Shown here one piece after another: positions 40,447-48,790 of a stretch of 64,000 nt of DNA. The notes beneath the pieces were generated by a model. It was given only the letters and a program-made list of their open reading frames with translations, searched no databases and had not been told where the DNA came from. The stretch is from Planotetraspora phitsanulokensis (lineage in GTDB: Bacteria > Actinomycetota > Actinomycetes > Streptosporangiales > Streptosporangiaceae): the NCBI RefSeq assembly GCF_016863295.1, contig NZ_BOOP01000003.1, positions 526,010 to 590,009 of the forward strand. The letters run 5' to 3'. The position numbers were made by a program, and so were the translations under genes. Numbering within the stretch: position 1 is the stretch's first letter; each line of letters starts with the position of its first letter.

Positions 40447-41325
40447 ATGAGCACCCGGCTGCGCGCGATCGCACGAGACACGGTCGCTGCCGTCCAACAC
40501 GGTGGTTACACGTCGCCAGGTGGCCAGTGGGTGTATCTCGCGGACGACGTGGCGCATGCTGTGGCGAGCACTCGGCTCTACCTTCCCGAGGAGGACCTCG
40601 GCACGGCCCAGGGTGATGCGGAGGCCGAGCATGACATGCCGAATCTTCGCATCGAGGTCACGAATGAGTCCACCTTGGAGGCGGCCCGAGCCATGGCGGG
40701 CGACGGCACCGATCTGGCCTGCCTTGTCTTCGCCTCGGCGAAGAACCCCGGCGGCGGGTTCCTCACCGGTGCCCAGGCACAAGAGGAGAGCCTGGCCAGG
40801 GCATCGGCGTTGTACGCCTGCCTCACCGCTGTCCCGCAGTTTTACGCCTACCACCGCGCCCAAGGTGACTTGCGTTACAGCGATCGGGTCATCTACTCGC
40901 CCGGTGTGCCGGTCTTCCGCGACGATAAGGGCCGCATGCTCGACGAGCCGTATCGCGTGGCCTTCCTGACCGCGGCCGCACCCAACGCAGGGGTCATCGC
41001 GCGCAACCAGCCACATTTGGCGGGCAGCATACCGGCCGCACTGTGGGAAAGGACCGTTCGTGTGCTCGATGTGGCGGAAGCCCATGGCCACCGCCGACTG
41101 GTACTCGGAGCGTGGGGGTGCGGGGTGTTCGGCAACGATCCCAGACTGATTGCCGACACGTTCGCCCGGGCGCTGGCCACGCGCAACCGCTTCGACTACG
41201 TTCGCTTCGCCGTACTGGACCGACAGCCTGGCACGCCGACCTACACCGCATTCGCCCACGTTTTTCCAACAAGGAGAGCGCAGTCTCCTGGTAACGAAAC
41301 GGCGCTGCTACTCGACCCGACATAG
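40447..41325 (+). CDS. Bacterial-type poly(ADP-ribose) glycohydrolase (TIGR02452 family)
   Basis: A 292-residue macrodomain-fold protein. The PARG signature is intact: NPGGGFLTGAQAQEE, with GGG at 102-104 and the QEE catalytic pair at 112-114. Other family segments are SARASALYACL-like (ARASALYACLTAVPQFYAYH), VIYSPGVPVFRDD and LVLGAWGCGVFGNDP. Bacterial PARG of this family (structure known from Thermomonospora curvata) hydrolyses ADP-ribose polymers. No PARP-like gene is visible nearby. ATG at 40447 gives the usual MSTRLRAIA start; ATG at 40438 is an alternative. Confidence 0.9.
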   Translation: MSTRLRAIARDTVAAVQHGGYTSPGGQWVYLADDVAHAVASTRLYLPEEDLGTAQGDAEAEHDMPNLRIEVTNESTLEAARAMAGDGTDLACLVFASAKNPGGGFLTGAQAQEESLARASALYACLTAVPQFYAYHRAQGDLRYSDRVIYSPGVPVFRDDKGRMLDEPYRVAFLTAAAPNAGVIARNQPHLAGSIPAALWERTVRVLDVAEAHGHRRLVLGAWGCGVFGNDPRLIADTFARALATRNRFDYVRFAVLDRQPGTPTYTAFAHVFPTRRAQSPGNETALLLDPT

Positions 41326-41521
41326 GGAAGATCAGAACGGAGACAGGGCGAAGGGCGCAGCCGTCCCAGAGTGCTGGGGGCCAGCCGCATCGTCTGTCAT
41401 CTCCGACCGGGTTCCTCGAGCCCTGTCGTTCTGTCCCGACCGGTGATGCGTTCAAGGGATCTCGATCAGCCCGCACCCTCTGCGGCATGACAGTGCGTTC
41501 GCCCGTGAGAGTGTTGCTGTC

Positions 41522-42058
41522 ATGGCAGCTGGAGTGACGCCGGGCCGCGAGGTTGTACTCGAGACGGGTCGCCTGCTGCTCAGACCTTGGCGGGTAGCCG
41601 AGGCTGTCGTGTTGCGTGAGCTGTGGGCCGAACGTGATCCACGAGTGCCTCCACACCGCCGAATCGACGCGGATGGACACCCCACGGTCGCAGAGCTCGA
41701 GGATTCGATCCGCACCAACCAGCCATCGTCGATCGGGTTGCTGGCGGTCGAGCGGAAGGCCGCGCACGACGTCATCGGCTACTGCGGGCTGATCGACGCC
41801 GGACGAGGATCGGAAGGGGCACCGGAACTGGCGTTCGAACTCCTACGCCGAGTCTGGCGTCAGGGATACGCGACCGAGGCCTCGTTGGCGGTTCTGGACT
41901 GGGCGAGATCGTCCGGGCACGAACGTCTGTGGGCCACGGTCTGGGAGTGGAACACCGCTTCTCGCCGTGTGCTGGCCAAGGTCGGGTTCACCGAGACCGA
42001 GCGGAAGGAAGTGGACGCGGTCTACGGAACCACCCTGTTCACCACGAGACGGCTCTGA
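41522..42058 (+). CDS. GNAT family N-acetyltransferase
   Basis: A 178-residue Acetyltransf_3 (RimJ-like) protein: LETGRLLLRPWRVAEA at the N-terminus, PELAFELLRRVWRQGYATEASLAVLDWA carrying the acetyl-CoA loop (R-Q-G-Y-A), and NTASRRVLAKVGFTETERKEVD near the C-terminus. It would transfer acetyl from acetyl-CoA to an amine or ribosomal/peptide N-terminus; substrate unknown. It converges with the disrupted SUKH-like gene. Confidence 0.88.
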   Translation: MAAGVTPGREVVLETGRLLLRPWRVAEAVVLRELWAERDPRVPPHRRIDADGHPTVAELEDSIRTNQPSSIGLLAVERKAAHDVIGYCGLIDAGRGSEGAPELAFELLRRVWRQGYATEASLAVLDWARSSGHERLWATVWEWNTASRRVLAKVGFTETERKEVDAVYGTTLFTTRRL

Positions 42059-42188
42059 CACACCCGATGTTCGGCCTGAGGCGTCGGATGTCCTTCCGCG
42101 TAGGGAACGACGCCCGCTCGGCGGCAGATCCGGACGTCGGGCGGAGGCACCGCGATGACGGTGCCCTGACCGTACGGATCCTGGTCAG

Positions 42189-42697
42189 CTAGTTGGTCCC
42201 AGAGTTGATCAGCGCTGTCAACGCGGGCAACTCGACATCGGCGGCGGCGATCAGTGCGTCGACGGGCCGCTGCGCAGTACCGGTGTGTCGCTGAGCAACA
42301 GCGAGGAGTTCCGGGATGGGCTCGGGTACGCGATGAATTCCATCGACGGTCTCCAATGGCCCAACCCCGTTCGCCAGCAGCCAAAGGTAGTCACCCAAGT
42401 CTCGGGCGATGACCTGCAGCTCGCCCTCCGAGCCGAGAAACACGATGGGGTGTGTTTCGATTGCGGCGCTCGGATCCAGAAGGCAGCCAACCCGCCGGAA
42501 CCGTCTTGTCCGAAGACCCGAAACGGTGGGGCGCCAGCGGTCGGGTCGCCGGTCCAGTGACGCCACCACTCGGCGGTCTCGCCGGACCACATGAACATGT
42601 CGTACGGCTGGAAGTCGTGGCCGTCGTGGTCCTCGAAGAACCTCAACGCGTGTGCCTCCTCGACCACGGCCGGCAACGTTCGGTCTTCCTCGTTCAC
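42189..42697 (-). pseudogene. SUKH (SMI1/KNR4)-like gene broken by a frameshift
   Basis: Two minus-strand frames together make one protein of about 168 residues. The first runs from GTG 42697 (AGGA upstream) through LRFFEDHDGHDFQPYDMFMW and RVFGQDGSGGLAAFW; near 42475-42480 the family sequence continues in another frame with HPIVFLGSEGELQVIARDLGDYLWLLANGVGPLE to the stop at 42189. A single-base deletion around TTCTGGATCC explains the break. SUKH proteins include immunity proteins of contact-dependent toxin systems. A sequencing error or programmed shift remains possible. Confidence 0.65.
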
Positions 42698-43201
42698 CCG
42701 GTAATCCTAGGCAGACGGGCACGGCTGCCCCGCCGGGTAGACCTCGCCAACGATCGCGCGGCCAACAGGTCTTCGCACATCCGCTCATCGCCAGAAGAGG
42801 AAGTGTCGCCAACCTCGCCGTGATCATGTAAAGCATCAGGCGGGGTCGAAGCGTCAAGCATCAACCGAGGCCCGACACGAACGTCCGTCGCCTGTTCGTC
42901 GCCTGTCCCGCTTGGTTGATTCCTGACACTGCGGCCGCGGTTGATGGTTGACATGACCAACCCGGAGTCGTGCCGGGTATGCGACTTGTGGCATGAGAGT
43001 GCATGCATCCGCCGCGCTCTCCACATGTCGATCGCAGCGTACGCCCACGTCGTTGGACGGCGGTGCGTGCAGGGGTGCGGTTCCGTACGGCCGAAAACCG
43101 TTTGCCTCGCACGGTGGGCTCAGGGGAACGTGGTGTCCATGACGTTCTGACGGACACAGCACCTGCTACTTCGAGATCCCACGGCGCTGACCCGTGCCGT
43201 A
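42698..43201. other. 504-bp region with no confident gene
   Basis: One minus-strand frame (42954-42694, 86 codons, polar) ends in a GTGA overlap with the start of the SUKH-like gene, which hints at coupling, but it has no SD and no family-like sequence. Short plus-strand frames around 42956-43150 are Cys-rich but unsupported. Confidence 0.4.
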
Positions 43202-44440
43202 ATGCCGTCCGCCCATACCCTTCTCAGTGAAGAGTGCGTCTTGTCTCAGCAACACTCCCGGCAGGAGTTCCCGCTGCCGTCCGCCCCTGTCACGGGTTCG
43301 GCCACAGTCACCGTGTTCGCCTCCCCCACAAGCTGGATCGAGTCCGGCGCACTCGCGCAGTGCCACCAGGTGGCCGCCCTCGACGGCATGATGCACGTCG
43401 CTGCCATGCCGGACCTGCACCCCGGCAAGGGCGCCCCCATCGGCGCCGCCATGGCGTCGACCGTGTTGTATCCGTTTCTGGTGGGCTCCGACATCGGTTG
43501 CGGCATCGCCGTGTTTCCCATCAAGCTCAAGCGCGCCGTACCGGCGAAGCTCGCCGCCCGGTTCCCCGACCTCGACCGCGCGCTGGACCCTGAGCAGGAC
43601 GCCGACGACCCGGCCTGGGCCGTTGTGAAGGGCGATATTCCCACCGGTCACCTCGAGGGCCTCGGGACGGTCGGCCGTGGCAACCACTTCGTAGAGTTGG
43701 CGCGGATCGAGACCGTCTTGGAGCCCGGCCACGCGAGCCGTCTCGGGCTCGCCACCGACGACCTCGTTCTCATCGTCCACAGCGGTTCCCGAGGACTGGG
43801 CGAGCGGATCCTGCGGGCGCACACCGAGGTCCACGGTGCGGGGCCCGCCCCTGATCCCGCCGCCTACCTGGCGATGCATGACGACGCCGTACGCTGGGGA
43901 TCGCTCAACAGGCGGCTGATGGCCGCCCGGGTAGCCCATGCCCTGGGCGCCGAGCCCACCGAGCCGATCGTCGACCAGTGCCACAACCTGGTCGAGATCC
44001 GCGACGAGGTCTACCTGCACCGCAAGGGGGCGGCGCCGGGTGACGGCCGCGACGTGCTCATCGCCGGCACGCGAGGCACCCATTCCTACCTCGTGGCCGC
44101 CCACGCCGGGCCGGACGCCAACCATTCGGTGGCGCACGGCGCGGGCCGCAAGATGTCGCGTGCGGACGCCCTGCGCCGGGGCCGGGCCAAGCACACGGTC
44201 GAGGAGCTGCGCCGCACGCCGGTGGGGTCGCTGGTGGTGTGCGGCGACCGCCAGCTGCTCTTCGAGGAGGCACCAACGGCCTACAAGCGCATCGAGCAGG
44301 TGATCGCCGACCTCGTCGACCATGACCTGGCTACGCCCGTGGCCACCACGGTCCCCCTCGTCACCTACAAGACGCCCGACCTTGGGTCCACGCCCCGACG
44401 GGACCACCGGGACCGCCGCCGCAAGGGAGGCCGTCCGTGA
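43202..44440 (+). CDS. RtcB-family RNA ligase (RtcB2-like), partner of PrfH
   Basis: A 412-residue RtcB ligase, which joins 3'-phosphate or 2',3'-cyclic phosphate ends to 5'-OH RNA using GTP and Mn2+. Metal and guanylylation residues are visible: AAMPDLHPGKGAPIGAA, VGSDIGCGIAVF with metal-binding Cys100, GRGNHFVEL (about 159-167), VHSGSRGLG and HGAGRKMSR with the guanylylated His. About 30 N-terminal residues precede the conserved region, so a later start is possible. It overlaps prfH by 4 bp (GTGA). RtcB2-PrfH pairs repair damaged 16S rRNA in stalled ribosomes. Confidence 0.93.
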   Translation: MPSAHTLLSEECVLSQQHSRQEFPLPSAPVTGSATVTVFASPTSWIESGALAQCHQVAALDGMMHVAAMPDLHPGKGAPIGAAMASTVLYPFLVGSDIGCGIAVFPIKLKRAVPAKLAARFPDLDRALDPEQDADDPAWAVVKGDIPTGHLEGLGTVGRGNHFVELARIETVLEPGHASRLGLATDDLVLIVHSGSRGLGERILRAHTEVHGAGPAPDPAAYLAMHDDAVRWGSLNRRLMAARVAHALGAEPTEPIVDQCHNLVEIRDEVYLHRKGAAPGDGRDVLIAGTRGTHSYLVAAHAGPDANHSVAHGAGRKMSRADALRRGRAKHTVEELRRTPVGSLVVCGDRQLLFEEAPTAYKRIEQVIADLVDHDLATPVATTVPLVTYKTPDLGSTPRRDHRDRRRKGGRP

Positions 44441-45126
44441 GCGTCCACCTGCTCCTGTCGGCCGGGCGTGGTCCGCAGGAGTGTGCCTGGGCGCTGGCCC
44501 GGCTGCTGCGACGGCTGGAAGCCGACGCCACCCGGCAGAATCTGCAGACCCGGCGGGCCCAGACCGTTCCCGGTGACCGGCCCGGCACCTACCGATCGGT
44601 CCTGGTCCAGATCGCAGGAGCCGGCGCCGAGATATTCGCTGCCTCGTGGACCGGAACTCTGTGCTGGCAGGCCCCCAGCCCCTACCGGGCCAACACCGGC
44701 CGAAAGAACTGGTACGTCATCGCCCAACAGTGCCAGGTCGACACCCCGCGCACGACGTTCGCGGAAGCAGATGTCGACATCGTCGCCTGCCGCACCGGCG
44801 GCCCCGGCGGTCAACATCGAAACAAGGCCAGCACGGCGGTACGGGCGACTCACCGGCCCTCGGGGATCGTCGTCGTGGTCGACACCGAGCGGCAGTTCAG
44901 CCTCAACCGCCGCATCGCCATGCAGCTGCTACGACAGCGCATCGAGCAGAGCGACGTGGCGACGGGGCGCGCCGTCACCACCGCCCGCTGGCGCATCCAC
45001 GATGAGCTCGTACGCGGCCACCCCACCCGCATCGAACGGCCGGAAATGTCGCAGCAGGACCCGGCCCCGCAGAAGCAGACACCCCGTCGACGGCAGCAGT
45101 CCACCCCATCACGCTCACCGCGGTAG
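44437..45126 (+). CDS. prfH: Peptide chain release factor H
   Basis: A 229-residue release-factor homologue lacking the N-terminal domains of RF1/RF2. The catalytic loop is CRTGGPGGQHRNK with GGQ at 124-126, which triggers peptidyl-tRNA hydrolysis. It is translationally coupled to the rtcB-like gene. PrfH is known to recognise ribosomes whose decoding centre is cleaved, freeing the 30S for ligation by RtcB2. The last 25 residues are basic and Pro/Gln-rich, likely RNA-contacting. Confidence 0.93.
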   Translation: MSVHLLLSAGRGPQECAWALARLLRRLEADATRQNLQTRRAQTVPGDRPGTYRSVLVQIAGAGAEIFAASWTGTLCWQAPSPYRANTGRKNWYVIAQQCQVDTPRTTFAEADVDIVACRTGGPGGQHRNKASTAVRATHRPSGIVVVVDTERQFSLNRRIAMQLLRQRIEQSDVATGRAVTTARWRIHDELVRGHPTRIERPEMSQQDPAPQKQTPRRRQQSTPSRSPR

Positions 45127-45606
45127 GAGAAACGCACCTGACAACATGAGGGTCGCCAGGGCAAGCAGCGCGCGCAGTGAGAACCTGCCCGCGAGCGGAT
45201 CCTGAGCCTGCTCGCCGGCCTGGTCGCCGCGTTCTGCGGCTTCCTCGTCAGCGTCGGACTGGTGTCGTGATACTTGGGTCACCACGGCGTCACGGGTGCC
45301 CGCGTCTCCGCGGAGCACTTCCCCGCCGCCGGCCATCTCGCGTCCTGGGGCCAAGTTCGCCCGAATCGACAACAACTCCGCCGGGAAGAAGAAAGGCGGA
45401 TCGACCGGTCCGCGAACAGTTCACCGGTGACCAGCGGCCTGACCAGCGCGGATGATTATTCGGCACCCGCAGGGTTCGTGACGCGCATGTCCGTATCGAG
45501 TTGGCCGCGGCACCGGGCCGCTTTCGGAAATGACCTGGACGACCAAAACGCAGGGAGGGCGGGCCCGTTGTGCGCCCGCCCTCCCCGACCGTCAGGGGGT
45601 AGCTCG
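45127..45606. terminator. 480-bp spacer ending in a strong terminator (45553-45585)
   Basis: A perfect 12-bp stem GGGAGGGCGGGC / GCCCGCCCTCCC with a 9-nt loop lies at 45553-45585, 21 bp beyond the stop of the minus-strand BNR-repeat gene. A hydrophobic 27-codon fragment (45197-45270, plus strand, LSLLAGLVAAFCGFLVSVGLVS) without a start looks like a relic. Nothing else is recognised. Confidence 0.7.
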
Positions 45607-47997
45607 CTACCCCTGCGGAAGCGCGATCTTCCAGACGCTGCGGCCGAAGGTCGCCGCGTAGAGCGTCTTGCCGTCACCGGTGATCTTGATGTCGAGCACC
45701 GGCGTGTTGGGCAGGCCGTCGCCGACCCGCTTCCAGTTCTTCTTACCGTTCTTGTCGTAGAAGACCCCGAAGTCGGTCGCCGCGTAGAGCTGGTCCTTCG
45801 GCTGGTCGTAGGCGAGCATCTCGACCGGCGCGTTCGGCAGCTTTCCGCTGATGTTCTTCCAGTTCGCTCCGCCGTCGGTCGTCTCCCAGACGTTCGCCGC
45901 GTAGTCGCCCTCCCGGTAGCCCGAGTAGGCCACGTACACATGGTCGGCGTCGGCCGGGTCGACCACGATCGAGTTCACCCACCGGACGGGCAGGCCCTTG
46001 CCGGTGAACTCGGTCCAGTTGGCGCCGAGGTCGGTCGTCTTCCAGAGCCGGCCGGTGTCGGTGCCGACGTAGATCGTGTTGCCGTCGGTCTTCGCCACAC
46101 CGACCGTGGTGATCGTGGAGTAGAGGCCGCCGTAGGAACCCTTGTCGTCCTGCTCCGGCGGAACCGGGCCGGTCAGGTAGTCCCCGGGCGGGCTGATCTG
46201 CGTCCAGGTCGTTCCCCGGTCAGTCGACCGGTCGAGAACGTTGCCGCCGAAGTACACGATCGAGGGGTCGCTCGGGTCGAGGACGACCGGGGCGTCCGTC
46301 GTGATCCGCGAGGAGTGCCGCGTTCCGAACCGGATGTTGCGGGTGGTGCCGTTCGCATCCTCGTGCCGGGTGCAGTTTCCGACCTGGGAGCACTCGTAGT
46401 AGATGTTGTGGTCGCTCGGGTCGATCACGACGAAGTGGCCGTCACCGCCGCCGTAGGAGTTCCACTGCGTCAGGTCCGAAGGCCCGGCGGCGGCGGTCCA
46501 GGTACGGTTGCTGCCGTTGTCCTGCAGGCCGGACGCGAGCCGGCTCGGATCGTCCATGGCCACCGCGAGGTGGTACGACTGGTTGAACGGCTCGTACGTC
46601 GCGTGGATCCACGAGCGGGTCGCGCCGTTGGCGTCGGAGCGGTAGACGCCGCCGTCGTTCCCGAGGTAGGCCCGGTCGGGGACGTTGGGGTCCCACTGCA
46701 CGATGTGCTGGTCGGCGTGCGGTCCGCTGGAGGTGGCCCACGTTGCGCCGCCGTCCTTGGACTCGCGCAGGTTCACGTCGGCGTTGAACAGGTGGTTCTT
46801 GTCCTTCGGGTCGACGAACAGGCGCCCGAACCACCACTCGAAGCCGCTCGAGCCGCCCGCACGACCGCTGGGCACGAACGAGTCGCCGCCGTCGTCGGAG
46901 ACGTAGAAGCCCTTGTCGGGACCGTACGTGTTGCCGGCGATCACGTAGACCCGGTTCGGGTCGTTCGGCGCGACCGCGACTCCGATGCGGCCGAGGCTCG
47001 GGTCGCTCGTCAGGCCGGTGCCCGACGCGTCCGAGACATGCCTGCCGGTCACGTTCTCCAGCCGCTTCCACGTGTCTCCGCCGTCGTCGGACCGGTACAG
47101 ACCGGAGCCGACGCCGCCGTAGAGGCGTGCGCCGCTGTTGCGCTGGTGGTCCCACAGCGACGCGAAGATCCGCTTGGGGTTCGCCGGGTCGATCGCCAGG
47201 TCGACGCCGCCGGTGGTGGCGTTCGGTGTCGGCAGGACGAGCTTCCAGTCCTTGCCGCCGTTCGTCAGCCGGTAGATGCCGCGCTCACTCGCCGACCCGG
47301 ACAGGTTCCCCGCGGCCGCGACGAAGACCGTCTGCGGGTCCGTGGGGTCGACGACGATCCTGCCGATCGCCGAGCTCCCGGTGAGACCCCACTGCTGCCA
47401 GTGCTTGCCGCCGTCGGTCGACTTGTAGACACCGTCGCCGAAATAGGTCAGGCCGCCGCCGGACGGGTTCGCCTCGCCGGTGCCGGCCCACAACGTGCCG
47501 TCGGCGCCCAGCGCCACCGCGCCCACCGTCTGCGTGTTGTCGCCCGGCCAGGCCGGCTCGAAGGTGTTGCCGGCGTCCGTGCTCTTCCAGACGCCGCCGC
47601 CGGAGGCCGCGACGTACAACGTGTCGGTGTGGGCGGGGTCGACGGCCAGGTCGGTGACCCGGCCTCCGATGTTCGAGGGGCCGACAAGGTCCCAGGTGCC
47701 GTCGCCGGGCTTGAGCGCCTTGGCCTGCTGGACCGATTGCTTGATCTGCGCGGCCGTCACCTCCTGGCCGGAGGTGAACTTCTGCGTGAGGTATTTCGCC
47801 GGCTCGGCGGGACCGCCGTCCTCCTCCTCGCCGGGAAGCTGCAGAGAGGCGCTCGTCTGGCTTCCCGCGGACAGGGCCGCCTGACCCGAGAACGCGGGCC
47901 CCTGGAATGTCAAGGCCGACACGGCGAATGCGAGAAGGCCTGCCGTACCGATCGCGGGCAGGGCATGCCTCATCCGGCCCTTACGTCTCTTGAACAT
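45607..47997 (-). CDS. Secreted sortilin/BNR-repeat beta-propeller protein
   Basis: A 796-residue exported protein. A signal peptide (KRRKGRMRHALPAIGTAGLLAFAVSAL) and acidic linker precede a large propeller with many Asp-box repeats: GGVWKSTDAGNTFEP, DGVYKSTDGGKHWQQ, SGLYRSDDGGDTWKR, GFYVSDDGGDSFVP, DRSTDRGTTWTQ, GRLWKTTDLGANWTEF and VWETTDGGANWKNI. Such sortilin-like/VPS10 propellers are seen in secreted glycosidases and exosialidases, but no catalytic residues can be assigned. The ATG at 47997 follows GGGAGA. Monocistronic, with a terminator after it. Confidence 0.85.
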   Translation of the reverse strand: MFKRRKGRMRHALPAIGTAGLLAFAVSALTFQGPAFSGQAALSAGSQTSASLQLPGEEEDGGPAEPAKYLTQKFTSGQEVTAAQIKQSVQQAKALKPGDGTWDLVGPSNIGGRVTDLAVDPAHTDTLYVAASGGGVWKSTDAGNTFEPAWPGDNTQTVGAVALGADGTLWAGTGEANPSGGGLTYFGDGVYKSTDGGKHWQQWGLTGSSAIGRIVVDPTDPQTVFVAAAGNLSGSASERGIYRLTNGGKDWKLVLPTPNATTGGVDLAIDPANPKRIFASLWDHQRNSGARLYGGVGSGLYRSDDGGDTWKRLENVTGRHVSDASGTGLTSDPSLGRIGVAVAPNDPNRVYVIAGNTYGPDKGFYVSDDGGDSFVPSGRAGGSSGFEWWFGRLFVDPKDKNHLFNADVNLRESKDGGATWATSSGPHADQHIVQWDPNVPDRAYLGNDGGVYRSDANGATRSWIHATYEPFNQSYHLAVAMDDPSRLASGLQDNGSNRTWTAAAGPSDLTQWNSYGGGDGHFVVIDPSDHNIYYECSQVGNCTRHEDANGTTRNIRFGTRHSSRITTDAPVVLDPSDPSIVYFGGNVLDRSTDRGTTWTQISPPGDYLTGPVPPEQDDKGSYGGLYSTITTVGVAKTDGNTIYVGTDTGRLWKTTDLGANWTEFTGKGLPVRWVNSIVVDPADADHVYVAYSGYREGDYAANVWETTDGGANWKNISGKLPNAPVEMLAYDQPKDQLYAATDFGVFYDKNGKKNWKRVGDGLPNTPVLDIKITGDGKTLYAATFGRSVWKIALPQG

Positions 47998-48040
47998 TCC
48001 GTCTCCCAATAACCCGTCCACAGTTGGACATCTGGGGCAA

Positions 48041-48070
48041 AAGGTAAAGAGATCGGAAGTAAGGAGTCAA
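48041..48070 (-). promoter_or_regulatory. Candidate sigma70-type promoter of the BNR-repeat gene
   Basis: On the minus strand TTGACT (48070-48065) and TACCTT (48046-48041) are separated by 18 bp, about 45 bp before the ATG at 47997. Confidence 0.4.
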
Positions 48071-48264
48071 TAGACGTTTGTCGAAGGTTAACTACTTCCG
48101 GGACGTTGCGGGCGTGATCTCCGTGCCCGTTCGATGCCGTACCGCGCGTCGGCGTCGTACGGGGGCCGGCCCGTGCACCGCCTCCAGCAGCGCGCGTACC
48201 CGTTGGCGAAGCCGTCAGGGTCTCGTGCGACAAATGTAGGAAGCCACGGGCCGGCGTTCGTCTC

Positions 48265-48753
48265 CTACGACAACGTGTACTTGACCCGGACCTTTCCTTC
48301 GCACAGCTGGATCACCTGAATGGCCACGTCGTGAGGTCCAGACAGGTGCGCTTCGGCCTCCGAGCCTTCTTCCTGGTCCTTGCGCTCGATCTTGTACCCG
48401 GCCTTGGCGAGCACGTCCGCGGCCTCGTCGCGAACACTGTCGAGGTTGGTGGGATCCGCGTCCTTCGCGAGGAAGAACAGTTCGGTCTTGCCGAAGGGCC
48501 CCTTGGACATGTACAACTGCCCGCCGGACGGCATCGGCAGGTCCGCGGGCGGCTGCCGGTCCGGCGTGCCGGTCAGGTCGCCGGCCTGCGAGCAGGGGAT
48601 GCCGTTGCCCGCCGCCGCAGGGCTCGCCGCCGCCGAAGTCGCGCTCACGGGGCTTGCCTGAGCAGTGCCGTTCGAAGTCTCCCCGCAAGCGGCGAGCGAT
48701 GCCACGGCGGCGACGGCGACGCTCGCCGCAGCGATCAGTCGTGTGATGTTCAT
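48265..48753 (-). CDS. Hypothetical lipoprotein
   Basis: A 162-residue predicted lipoprotein: signal RLIAAASVAVAAVASLAAC with the lipobox Cys at about 23, a Thr/Ala/Ser/Pro linker, then a compact domain with two Cys (IPCSQAGDL and IQLCEGKVRVKYTLS) that could form a disulfide. The ATG at 48753 follows GAGGGA. Divergent from the branched-chain binding-protein gene by 37 bp, so the two share a promoter region. Function unknown. Confidence 0.78.
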   Translation of the reverse strand: MNITRLIAAASVAVAAVASLAACGETSNGTAQASPVSATSAAASPAAAGNGIPCSQAGDLTGTPDRQPPADLPMPSGGQLYMSKGPFGKTELFFLAKDADPTNLDSVRDEAADVLAKAGYKIERKDQEEGSEAEAHLSGPHDVAIQVIQLCEGKVRVKYTLS

Positions 48754-48790
48754 GAAATGGTCCCTCGGGAGGTGAGATAAGGTCCTGCGC

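Noticed and set aside
42941..43150. Cys-rich plus-strand frame before rtcB
   Set aside because: No SD and no conserved pattern; high Cys content is a by-product of this reading frame.
45274..48012. 912-codon plus-strand open frame opposite the BNR-repeat gene
   Set aside because: Antisense shadow of the propeller gene with repetitive composition mirroring the Asp-box repeats.
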